A stretch of 5,552 nucleotides of DNA from COE1 sp036310845 (GCA_036310845.1 JAXJRB010000098.1:1-5552), one strand, 5' to 3'; numbered from the stretch's first letter, positions 1-5,466 are shown. The notes: a model not told the origin generated them from the letters alone. Made by a program: numbers and translations.

Positions 1-2
1 AA

Positions 3-338
3 GAGATGCCGGAGGATGACATCTATCAGGTGAAGAAAAGCGATGGAACGACCATGGATATAGCACCGGGCAATGCAGAAGACCTGTATAAGCCATATCT
101 GGATGAAGGCGGAGCATGGTGGACAGATGAGGAAAAGACCCTGACCTATAATAAGAGTATGACGAACAAGCTGTTTAACTATGAGAACAACTATTCCTTT
201 GGAAATGAAGTGGAATATATTATGTTCGGTGGAGATATAGACAGCAGTAAGACCAAAATAGGAGCCACACTGTACTTTATCAGGTATGCACTGAATCTGA
301 CACCGGTAATGGGAGAGTATTTTACAAATAATATTTGA
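3..338 (+). CDS. 3' fragment of a DUF5702-like protein of a Tad-type locus, truncated at its C end
   Basis: The frame is open from the left edge, so the true start lies outside the window; the ATG at 6 is internal and has no visible ribosome site. About 111 residues are present. The key segment is the run NKLFNYENNYSFGNEVEYIM, followed by GGDIDSS and FIRYALNL. I recognise this pattern (LxYExEYIxxG..SD..NL, then a helix with xRxALN) as the core of DUF5702 proteins, which in Lachnospiraceae sit beside TadE-like pseudopilin genes; a TadE-like start lies 500 bases downstream here. The function of DUF5702 is not established; association with an extracellular Tad pilus is inferred from gene neighbourhood. 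The protein stops (TGA 336-338) soon after the ALN helix, where family members usually continue, and the sequence becomes clearly AT-richer at that point. It is probably a truncated remnant. The family call comes from memory of the motif. Confidence 0.55.
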   Translation, partial: EMPEDDIYQVKKSDGTTMDIAPGNAEDLYKPYLDEGGAWWTDEEKTLTYNKSMTNKLFNYENNYSFGNEVEYIMFGGDIDSSKTKIGATLYFIRYALNLTPVMGEYFTNNI

Positions 339-436
339 TAAATGTTGAACTATTAAGAGTTGATGATAAATATTCTATGTTATATTCCATAAAGAAAAAG
401 AATGGAAAAACAATTATATATGAGGGTGGAAATTTA

Positions 437-814
437 ATGGAACAACAAAAAACAGTAACATTAGAAAGTTATTGGAACAAGATTCCATTGTCTATTCGCT
501 CTTTTTACGAAAATGTACATGATGGATTTTATCATTATTCAAGCTGGTCTATGGGAATGGATGCACGGAAGAACGTCACATATTTTAATGAATATGAATG
601 GGGAATTTTAGAAGATCTGGAAGAACCATTACAGATTAATATAGCAACTACCTTTGGATTTTTTAATGATTGTTCTGGAGGTTATGTAGCATTGGATACT
701 GAGAATTGTAACGATGATAATGCAACACGTTGGTATTCGGATGACCAACCGGAATACAATCAAAAATTTTGGAAGTTAGTAGATGAATGGACTTTAATAG
801 AATTAGAGGGATAG
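437..814 (+). CDS. SMI1/KNR4 (SUKH) family immunity-type protein
   Basis: A 125-residue cytoplasmic protein with no signal peptide. The pattern fits the SUKH superfamily (SMI1/KNR4-like): YWNKIPLSIRSFYENVHDGF at residues 12-31, then SMGM (38-41), an acidic stretch with EWGI (54-57), TFGFF (72-76) with GGYVALD (81-87), and FWKLVDEW near the C end. In bacteria this family mostly supplies immunity proteins that bind and neutralise a cognate polymorphic or contact-dependent toxin, usually encoded just upstream. No toxin gene is visible in this window, so it is an orphan. I chose ATG 437 because the purine-rich GAGGGTGG (420-428 region) lies just upstream. The same frame is open back to a TTG at 335, adding 34 residues that look protein-like (KKKNGKTIIYEGGNL). 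Those could be a real N-terminal part or the remnant of a longer gene. The gene is AT-richer than its left neighbour, which suggests separate acquisition. Confidence 0.7.
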   Translation: MEQQKTVTLESYWNKIPLSIRSFYENVHDGFYHYSSWSMGMDARKNVTYFNEYEWGILEDLEEPLQINIATTFGFFNDCSGGYVALDTENCNDDNATRWYSDDQPEYNQKFWKLVDEWTLIELEG

Positions 815-845
815 AGAAAAAGTCAAAAGAGGAGATTTTGAGTAA

Positions 846-1034
846 ATGGTACAGAAACAAAGATACAAAGAGGAAAAAGGAGCTGTTGTGATTGAGGCTA
901 CATTGTCTCTTTCACTTTTCATGTTTATGATAATTATGCTGTTAAGCATGGTAAATTTGTGTACTGCACAGGCAAAAATAGGAATGGCATTAAATACAAC
1001 TGCGAAGGAAATTTCGCAGTATACATATATATAG
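846..1034 (+). CDS. TadE-like pseudopilin N-terminal region, ended early by a frameshift in an AT tract
   Basis: Sixty-two residues. It starts with a basic segment (KQRYKEEKG), then a class III prepilin-like site: G12 followed by AVVIEA, with Glu17 at +5 of the expected mature chain. A hydrophobic segment follows at about residues 18-40. This is the hallmark of TadE-type minor pseudopilins, which are cleaved by a TadV/CpaA-type prepilin peptidase and anchored in the membrane. The start at 846 has GAGGAG (829-834) eleven bases upstream, slightly long. The stop is TAG 1032-1034, inside ATATATATAG. The residues before it (AKEISQYTYI) continue naturally in another frame as YSLSGLNDIQKAS from 1030 onward. 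One extra AT unit would join the two frames. It is therefore most likely a frameshifted gene, not a true 62-residue protein. A sequencing error or a phase-variable tract are alternatives. Confidence 0.65.
   Translation: MVQKQRYKEEKGAVVIEATLSLSLFMFMIIMLLSMVNLCTAQAKIGMALNTTAKEISQYTYI
999..1020 (+). repeat. 8-bp inverted repeat (hairpin) just before the frameshift site
   Basis: ACTGCGAA at 999-1006 pairs perfectly with TTCGCAGT at 1013-1020 around a six-base loop. It lies inside the TadE-like coding sequence, four bases before the (AT)4 tract at 1025-1032 where the reading frame is lost. It may be a coincidence of the coding sequence (it encodes TAKEISQY). It could also favour polymerase slippage or act on the ribosome at the shift site. 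Confidence 0.5.
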
Positions 1035-1035
1035 T

Positions 1036-1602
1036 TTGTCTGGACTAAATGATATCCAAAAGGCAAGTGTGGATGGAACAGCAGAAACCAAAGAGGATGA
1101 GGAAGAGGAGCTGTCTGCAGAGGAAGTTATAGCAATTGCTGAAGAGGGATTTAAAGCAATCAAGGATAAGAACCCAGAGGAAATGATAAAGTATACAAAT
1201 GTGGAATTGCTGTATTATGCGAGACGTACTGAAAAGGCTGATGATGAAAAATTGGTGGAAGAAATAACTGATATAGTAAGCGAGGCGGACGAAGATTACA
1301 ACAGTTTGGGAGTAGTAGGGCACTATGCAGCAATGGAAAATATTGAATTATATGCTCCACAGCTTATTTCAACAGAAGAGATTGATGAGTTGAATGCTAT
1401 GGTGTTGGGCTCGGATTTTGCTATACTTAGAGATAATCAAGCTTATCAATACAAGGTAGAAAAAGCATACAAGCTACAAATGAGCTATGATGGCATGGAG
1501 GAGGATTACGTGCTTGTAGTATATGCCAACGGCGAATGGGAATTGGATCTTTGTATTGCTTTCATGAGGGATACATATAGCATGATTATGCAGATGAAAT
1601 AG
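1036..1602 (+). CDS. Acidic hypothetical protein, out-of-frame continuation of the TadE-like gene fused to a probable NTF2-like domain
   Basis: A 188-codon frame that begins at a weak TTG (1036) with no ribosome site, two bases after the TAG of the TadE-like frame; the first ATG is codon 50 (1183). The first residues (SGLNDIQKAS) read as the expected continuation of the TadE-like protein. A glutamate-rich linker (AETKEDEEEELSAEEV) follows, and then a roughly 150-residue domain beginning AIAEEGFKAIKDKNPEEMIK and ending YVLVVYANGEWELDLC and FMRDTY. That second part resembles the DUF4878/NTF2-like domains of secreted clostridial lipoproteins, where an acidic low-complexity linker normally follows the lipobox cysteine. 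No signal peptide or lipobox is encoded here. I infer a chimera: pseudopilin front joined to a lipoprotein tail, then frameshifted. It could be translated by re-initiation or by shifting at the AT tract; otherwise it is a pseudogene. I cannot assign a function. Confidence 0.5.
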   Translation: MSGLNDIQKASVDGTAETKEDEEEELSAEEVIAIAEEGFKAIKDKNPEEMIKYTNVELLYYARRTEKADDEKLVEEITDIVSEADEDYNSLGVVGHYAAMENIELYAPQLISTEEIDELNAMVLGSDFAILRDNQAYQYKVEKAYKLQMSYDGMEEDYVLVVYANGEWELDLCIAFMRDTYSMIMQMK

Positions 1603-1717
1603 ATAAAAAGAAAGTATAAATCATAACCCCATACAAGTGCTAATATACTAGTAGTAATGACTTGTATGGGGTTTTTCTATGGCAAGGAATAAGACGTCAC
1701 AGAAAAAGAGAATATTT
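1602..1717 (+). repeat. Direct repeat, left copy (hairpin plus first codons of the PBP gene)
   Basis: This 116-base stretch matches 3510-3624 with about ten differences by eye, including one single-base indel. It begins at the G of the preceding stop codon, includes the 14-bp stem hairpin, and ends after the 13th codon of a penicillin-binding protein start (MARNKTSQKKRIF here; MARNKTTQKKKIF in the intact gene). The hairpin arms have no differences between copies; changes fall in the flanks, one loop position, the T tract and the codons. Similarity stops abruptly after ATATTT (1712-1717). The repeats bracket the ATPase-nuclease gene like junctions of an insertion. Confidence 0.9.
1625..1676 (+). 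terminator. 14-bp stem hairpin with T tract, left copy
   Basis: AACCCCATACAAGT (1625-1638) pairs perfectly with ACTTGTATGGGGTT (1660-1673) around a 21-base loop, with five T residues at 1672-1676. It lies 22 bases after the stop at 1602, a normal place for a Rho-independent terminator. The loop is larger than in most terminators and holds TATACT (1644-1649), a good -10-like box, so the element may also act as a promoter or attenuator. Confidence 0.7.
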
Positions 1718-1774
1718 TTGAGTATATACAAAAAAGGTGAACATAGGTTATACTTAAGAATAGAAGGTTCTTGA
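1679..1774 (+). pseudogene. Truncated 5' copy of the penicillin-binding protein gene
   Basis: An ATG frame of 31 codons placed exactly as the start of the intact gene is placed after the second hairpin. Residues 1-13 match the intact protein at 11 of 13 positions (T7 to S, K11 to R). After that the sequence is unrelated (LSIYKKGEHRLYLRIEGS) and ends at TGA 1772-1774. The transmembrane segment and all catalytic parts are missing. It is best read as the leftover of a duplication made when the downstream ATPase-nuclease gene arrived. The short peptide could still be translated, since the GGGG ahead of the ATG is retained. Confidence 0.75.
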
Positions 1775-1786
1775 TATTTCAATAAC

Positions 1787-1791
1787 GGAGG
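1787..1791 (+). promoter_or_regulatory. Ribosome binding site deciding a GTG start
   Basis: GGAGG lies nine bases before the GTG at 1801. No in-frame ATG exists nearby, and the conserved N-terminal family sequence (IGIQSFEEV) starts a few codons after the GTG, so the GTG start is well supported. TATACT at 1749-1754 could be a -10 box for this gene, but I see no convincing -35. Confidence 0.75.
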
Positions 1792-1800
1792 CGTGAAATT

Positions 1801-3501
1801 GTGGCGAAAAATGTAGCAATAGGAATACAAAGCTTTGAAGAAGTAATAAAAGGAAATTGTTATTATATAGATAAGACTCAATTTATAAAAGAATGGTGGG
1901 ACAGTAGGGATAGTGTCACGCTGATTACTCGTCCCCGTCGTTTTGGAAAAACCATGAATATGAGTATGATAGAACAGTTCTTTTCTGTGAATTATGTAGA
2001 TAGAGGAGATTTGTTTGAAGGACTTTCTATCTGGGACAATGAAGAATATAGAAAGATACAGGGAACATATCCTGTTATTTTTCTGTCATTTGCTCATATT
2101 AAAGAGGATAATTATCAGGCCACGAGAGAAAAAATAGGAAAGCTGATTAATTCAATATTTGTAGATTTTGAGTATTTGCTGGATAGTGAAAAGCTGTCAA
2201 TAGATGAAAAAGAGATTATCGCAAATATGAAAAAATCAACGAATGATGTAGATATGACTTTGTCTTTGAATTTCCTTTCTAAATTTTTATATAAGCATCA
2301 TAATAAAAAAGCAATTATCCTTCTTGATGAATACGATACACCTATGCAAGAAGCCTATGTAAATGGTTATTGGGATGAACTTGTGTCATTTACCAGAAGC
2401 TTGTTCAACTCTACATTTAAGACGAATCCATACTTGGAGAGAGGTCTGATGACAGGTATTACCAGGGTAAGCAAAGAATCGATTTTTTCTGACTTGAATA
2501 ATTTAGAGGTAGTGACAACTACGTCAGATAAATATGCGACAAGCTTTGGATTTACAGAAGAGGAAGTTTTTGCAGCGCTTGATGAATTTGGCTTAAGTAG
2601 CGAAAAAGAACAGGTAAAATTATGGTATGATGGATTCGTATTTGGGAATTATACAGATATCTATAATCCATGGTCTGTGTTAAATTTCCTTAATAAAAAG
2701 GAGTACGACACCTATTGGGCAAATACAAGTGGAAATCGTCTGGTTAATAAGCTAATCAGAGAGGGCAATCCTGACATCAAGGAACTATTTGAAATCTTGA
2801 TTAGAGGCGACGTGATAAGATGTCCAATTGATGAACAGGTTGTATATAATCAGCTGGATGATGATGAAGATGCAGTGTGGAGCTTATTACTTGCAAGTGG
2901 ATATTTGAAAGTGCTGACCTACGAAAAGATGAATTTGATACCGTTAGGAAAGCCACCACTCTATGATTTACAATTAACCAATGGTGAAGTACAGAGAATG
3001 TTTATTACCATGATAAATGGGTGGTTCACACCAGCAAAAAGACAGTATAATGAATTTGTTAAAGCATTGTTAGCACAGGATTTAGATACAATGAATGAAC
3101 TGATGAATCATATTAGTTGTGAGATTTTTAGCTATTTTGATACAGGAAGACGAGTATCAAAAGAAGCACAGCCGGAAAGATTCTATCATGGATTGGTTTT
3201 GGGATTGTTGGTAGAACTGCAACAGGAATATATACTGACCTCCAACCGAGAAAGTGGTTATGGTAGATATGATGTAATGCTTGAACCACGTGACAAAAAT
3301 AAAGCTGCATATATTTTGGAATTTAAAGTGCATAAGCCCAAAAAAGAAGAGTCATTAGAAGAAACAGTAGAAGCGGCTCTTAAGCAAATTGAAGAGAAGC
3401 AGTACGAAGCAGATTTATGTGCCAGAGGAATTGTAAGGGAAAATATTTACAAATATGGATTTGCATTTAGAGGGAAAGAAGTACTGATAGGAGGCAGATA
3501 A
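1801..3501 (+). CDS. AAA-ATPase-like protein with C-terminal PD-(D/E)XK nuclease domain
   Basis: A 566-residue cytoplasmic protein, full length for its family (AAA-ATPase_like, PF09820, plus PDDEXK_9, PF08011). The N-terminal family signature is GIQSFEEVI at 8-16 and YYIDKTQFI at 21-29. The nucleotide loop is TRPRRFGKT (43-51), which has the family's RPRRFGK[ST] form and not a classical GxxxxGK. Walker B is AIILLDEYDTP (171-181). The nuclease core near the C end has GRYDVML (Asp491) and ILEFKV (Glu507, Lys509), the expected D...ExK triad. The family is common in Clostridia and Bacteroidetes, is often multicopy in one genome, and is spread horizontally; its biological role is unproven, with defence, DNA repair and mobile-element roles all proposed. 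Here the gene stands alone, has its own GTG start and GGAGG, and is framed by direct repeats of the start of the penicillin-binding protein gene, which suggests a recent insertion. No catalytic residue is missing, so it is probably active. Confidence 0.9.
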   Translation: MAKNVAIGIQSFEEVIKGNCYYIDKTQFIKEWWDSRDSVTLITRPRRFGKTMNMSMIEQFFSVNYVDRGDLFEGLSIWDNEEYRKIQGTYPVIFLSFAHIKEDNYQATREKIGKLINSIFVDFEYLLDSEKLSIDEKEIIANMKKSTNDVDMTLSLNFLSKFLYKHHNKKAIILLDEYDTPMQEAYVNGYWDELVSFTRSLFNSTFKTNPYLERGLMTGITRVSKESIFSDLNNLEVVTTTSDKYATSFGFTEEEVFAALDEFGLSSEKEQVKLWYDGFVFGNYTDIYNPWSVLNFLNKKEYDTYWANTSGNRLVNKLIREGNPDIKELFEILIRGDVIRCPIDEQVVYNQLDDDEDAVWSLLLASGYLKVLTYEKMNLIPLGKPPLYDLQLTNGEVQRMFITMINGWFTPAKRQYNEFVKALLAQDLDTMNELMNHISCEIFSYFDTGRRVSKEAQPERFYHGLVLGLLVELQQEYILTSNRESGYGRYDVMLEPRDKNKAAYILEFKVHKPKKEESLEETVEAALKQIEEKQYEADLCARGIVRENIYKYGFAFRGKEVLIGGR

Positions 3502-3532
3502 TGGCACTTGATAAAAGAAAAGTATAATTCAT

Positions 3533-3585
3533 AACCCCATACAAGTGCTAATATACTATTAGTAATGACTTGTATGGGGTTTTTT
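3533..3585 (+). terminator. 14-bp stem hairpin with T tract, right copy, overlapping the PBP translation start
   Basis: AACCCCATACAAGT (3533-3546) and ACTTGTATGGGGTT (3568-3581) form a perfect stem around a 21-base loop; six T residues (3580-3585) run directly into the ATG at 3586. It suits termination of the ATPase-nuclease transcript. The 3' arm also contains the only ribosome site-like run (GGGG 3576-3579) for the downstream gene, so a transcript carrying the whole hairpin would hide that site. TATACT at 3552-3557 in the loop is conserved with the left copy and could start transcripts that lack the 5' arm. Confidence 0.7.
3576..3579 (+). promoter_or_regulatory. Weak ribosome binding site inside the hairpin arm
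   Basis: GGGG six bases before the ATG at 3586 is the only purine-rich match. It favours ATG 3586 over the in-frame ATG at 3565, which lies in the hairpin with nothing suitable upstream. The left repeat conserves the 3586-equivalent frame (MARNK), which supports the same choice. Confidence 0.55.
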
Positions 3586-5346
3586 ATGGCAAGGAATAAA
3601 ACGACACAGAAAAAGAAGATATTTGTCATGTGTATGCTTTGCATTATCGTATTGGTGGGTCTGTTAGGGAGATTGGGGTATCTGATGCTGTTTTGTTCAG
3701 AGCATTATGTAGAGCTTGCGGATGAGCTGCATGAGAGAGAAAGAGACATTAAGGCGGCAAGAGGAAGGATTATCGATGCGACAGGAACGGTGCTTGCTGA
3801 CAATCGTACGGTGTGTACGATTTCAGTGATTCATAGTCAGATTGAGAATCCGGAAGAGGTAATCGAGGTGTTGAGCAGAGAGCTTGATTTGTCAGAAGAG
3901 TATGTCCGAAAGAGAGTAGAGAAATATTCTGCACGAGAACGAATTAAGAGCAATGTAGATAAGGAAACAGGTGATGTGATACGAAATCTTGACCTTGCAG
4001 GGGTGAAGGTGGATGAGGATTATAAACGGTATTATCCTTTTGGTGACTTGGCATCCAAGGTGCTTGGTTTTACGGGTGGTGATAATCAGGGGATTATCGG
4101 CTTGGAAGTGAAATATGAGGAATATCTGACCGGAGAAAAGGGGCAGATTCTGACACTTACGGATGCGAAAGGCATTGAGCAGGAGGGAATGGGTGAGAAA
4201 CGACAGGAGCCGATTGCAGGAAATGACTTGTATGTCAGTATTGATGTAAATATTCAGAAGTATGCGACACAGCTTGCTAAGCAGGCGTATGAGACGAAAC
4301 AGGCAGCAGGAGTGTCGATTATTGTGATGAATGTAAAAAATGGCGAGATATTGGCAATGGCAGATGTACCGGAATTTAATCTGAATGAGCCGTTTACTCT
4401 GATACCGGAGCTGGAAGAGGCAAAAGCCTCTTGTACGACACAGGAGGAAGAGCAGAATCTGTTAAACCAGATGTGGCGAAATGGCTGTATCAATGATACC
4501 TATGAGCCGGGTTCGATATTTAAGATTATTACGGCAGCGGCATCCTTAGAGGCAGGGACGGTGACTCTGGAAGATGGGTTTAGCTGTCCTGGTTTCACGA
4601 TTGTAGATGATAGGCGTATTCGATGTCATAAGGCGGGAGGACATGGACAGCAGACCTTTGTGGAGGCGACGATGAATTCTTGTAATCCGGCATTTGTGGC
4701 ATTAGGTCTTAGACTTGGTGCAGAGCGTTATTACAACTATTTTGAACAGTTCGGTATGAAGCAAAAAACAGGAATTGATTTGCCTGGAGAAGCGGGGACA
4801 ATTATGCATAAGCTGGATAATATTGGAGAGGTGGAGCTTGCGACCATTTCTTTTGGGCAGTCGTTTCAGATTACACCGGTTAGATTAATGGCAACAGTTG
4901 CAGGTATTATCAATGGTGGAGATGTGGTAACACCACATTTTGGAGTACGTGTAATGAACGAGGAGAAAGATATCATAGAAGAGTTTCAATATCCTGTTAT
5001 GAATGATATTGTAACGGAAGATACCTCGGAAAAAATGCGGTATATATTGGAACAGGTAGTAGAAAACGGTGGTGGTAAGAATGGCTATGTAGAGGGTTTT
5101 CGTGTGGGTGGAAAGACCGCGACCAGTCAGACGTTACCAAGAGGAACAGGTAGATATATTTCCTCTTTTCTAGGCTTTGCGCCTGCGGATAATCCACAGG
5201 TTATGGCAATGGCAATCATTGATACCCCGCAGGGGCAATATTATGGAGGCCAGATTGCAGCCCCAATCGTACGACAGCTTTTTGAAAATATTCTTCCTTA
5301 TTTAAATGAGATGGGGTATAATCTAACAGTATCCTATCAAAAATAA
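3586..5346 (+). CDS. Class B penicillin-binding protein (FtsI/SpoVD type peptidoglycan D,D-transpeptidase)
   Basis: A 586-residue membrane-anchored transpeptidase that cross-links peptidoglycan stem peptides outside the cell. A short basic cytoplasmic tail (MARNKTTQKKK) precedes one membrane segment at about residues 12-34. The dimerisation/pedestal domain follows, with ARGRIID at 58-64, RYYPFGDLASKVLGF from 148 and GIIGLEVKYEEYLTG at 169-183. The transpeptidase domain runs from about 213 to 575. The catalytic motifs are present: SIFK (nucleophile Ser310, Lys313), SCN (365-367), and KTA (510-512) in place of the usual KTG. There is no C-terminal PASTA domain, unlike Bacillus SpoVD, so the division (FtsI) versus sporulation (SpoVD) role cannot be decided; I leave the symbol blank. 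murD follows 129 bases downstream, as expected of a cell wall/division cluster. The hairpin over the start may control expression. The last codons (residues 580 to 586) lie within an inverted repeat, so the C-terminal tail may be altered from the ancestral one. Confidence 0.93.
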   Translation: MARNKTTQKKKIFVMCMLCIIVLVGLLGRLGYLMLFCSEHYVELADELHERERDIKAARGRIIDATGTVLADNRTVCTISVIHSQIENPEEVIEVLSRELDLSEEYVRKRVEKYSARERIKSNVDKETGDVIRNLDLAGVKVDEDYKRYYPFGDLASKVLGFTGGDNQGIIGLEVKYEEYLTGEKGQILTLTDAKGIEQEGMGEKRQEPIAGNDLYVSIDVNIQKYATQLAKQAYETKQAAGVSIIVMNVKNGEILAMADVPEFNLNEPFTLIPELEEAKASCTTQEEEQNLLNQMWRNGCINDTYEPGSIFKIITAAASLEAGTVTLEDGFSCPGFTIVDDRRIRCHKAGGHGQQTFVEATMNSCNPAFVALGLRLGAERYYNYFEQFGMKQKTGIDLPGEAGTIMHKLDNIGEVELATISFGQSFQITPVRLMATVAGIINGGDVVTPHFGVRVMNEEKDIIEEFQYPVMNDIVTEDTSEKMRYILEQVVENGGGKNGYVEGFRVGGKTATSQTLPRGTGRYISSFLGFAPADNPQVMAMAIIDTPQGQYYGGQIAAPIVRQLFENILPYLNEMGYNLTVSYQK

Positions 5347-5387
5347 GCACCTGTGAAACAGGTATTTATTTTTGAGGATACTGTTAG
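5323..5387 (+). repeat. 13-bp perfect inverted repeat spanning the PBP stop codon
   Basis: CTAACAGTATCCT (5323-5335) is the exact reverse complement of AGGATACTGTTAG (5375-5387). The left arm encodes residues near the C end of the penicillin-binding protein (within NLTVSY); the right arm is intergenic. The 39 bases between hold the stop codon and a smaller hairpin. A 13-bp exact match across a gene end is unlikely by chance and suggests a palindromic element inserted at, or captured by, the gene end. Confidence 0.8.
5349..5373 (+). terminator. Small hairpin with T-rich tail after the PBP gene
   Basis: ACCTGT (5349-5354) pairs with ACAGGT (5358-5363) around GAA, and the T-rich ATTTATTTTT (5364-5373) follows. 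It starts two bases after the stop codon. The stem is short and not GC-rich, so termination is probably partial and may let transcription continue to murD. It would compete with the larger 5323-5387 stem. Confidence 0.45.
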
Positions 5388-5443
5388 CGACAAAAACAGA
5401 AGTGCGAAGCACGGATTTTGCGAAGCAAAATGTTTTTGGAGCT
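5386..5443 (+). repeat. Nested palindrome (three-way junction) with two GCGAAGC mini-hairpins
   Basis: The outer stem is AGC (5386-5388) with GCT (5441-5443), a tandem GA/GA mismatch, then CAAAAAC (5391-5397) with GTTTTTG (5432-5438). Inside are two hairpins: GTGC-GAA-GCAC (5402-5412) and ATTTTGC-GAA-GCAAAAT (5415-5431). Both are closed by the GCGAAGC sequence, known as an exceptionally stable DNA mini-hairpin. The arrangement resembles REP-like or non-autonomous palindromic elements. No coding potential is seen. It lies in the 129-base gap before murD, so it could also shape the mRNA ahead of murD. Confidence 0.7.
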
Positions 5444-5460
5444 TTAAGAGTGTTATCTTT

Positions 5461-5466
5461 GAGGAG
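5461..5466 (+). promoter_or_regulatory. Ribosome binding site for murD
   Basis: GAGGAG nine bases before the ATG at 5476, a strong site. No clear promoter is seen in the 129-base gap, so murD may rely on readthrough from the upstream gene. Confidence 0.8.

Larger units (their letters stand above)
3510..3624 (+). repeat. Direct repeat, right copy (hairpin plus first codons of the intact PBP gene)
   Basis: Partner of the left copy at 1602-1717. It starts nine bases after the ATPase-nuclease stop and runs through the hairpin into codon 13 of the intact penicillin-binding protein gene. Between the two starts lies a unit of 1908 bases (1602 to 3510) that holds the whole ATPase-nuclease gene and one hairpin. 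Confidence 0.9.

Noticed and set aside
345..386. Possible promoter for the immunity gene (TTGAAC 345-350, or TTGATG 360-365 with TATATT 381-386).
   Set aside because: Spacing or box quality is poor, and in such AT-rich DNA these matches are expected by chance.
803..1360. Several minus-strand open frames of 60-90 codons opposite the TadE-like region.
   Set aside because: They are antisense shadows with no ribosome sites and no recognisable protein motifs.
1602..1637. Full sporulation sigma E promoter reading around CATACAAG in the hairpin arm.
   Set aside because: Only the -10-like part fits; no -35 at a workable distance was found, so it is mentioned only as a possibility.
3502..3528. Eight-codon frame MALDKRKV right after the ATPase-nuclease stop.
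   Set aside because: Too short, and no sign of conservation in the left repeat flank.
3565..3585. Earlier in-frame ATG at 3565 for the penicillin-binding protein (seven extra residues).
   Set aside because: It lies inside the hairpin with no ribosome site, and the extra residues are hairpin sequence; in the left repeat the one-base indel puts this ATG out of frame with MARNK.
1602..3624. Insertion sequence or CRISPR reading of the two hairpin repeats.
   Set aside because: There is no transposase, no terminal inverted repeats and no spacer array; the repeats are just two copies far apart that contain coding sequence.
4254..5197. Minus-strand open frames opposite the penicillin-binding protein gene.
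   Set aside because: The sense strand encodes a complete enzyme with all motifs; the antisense frames show composition only.
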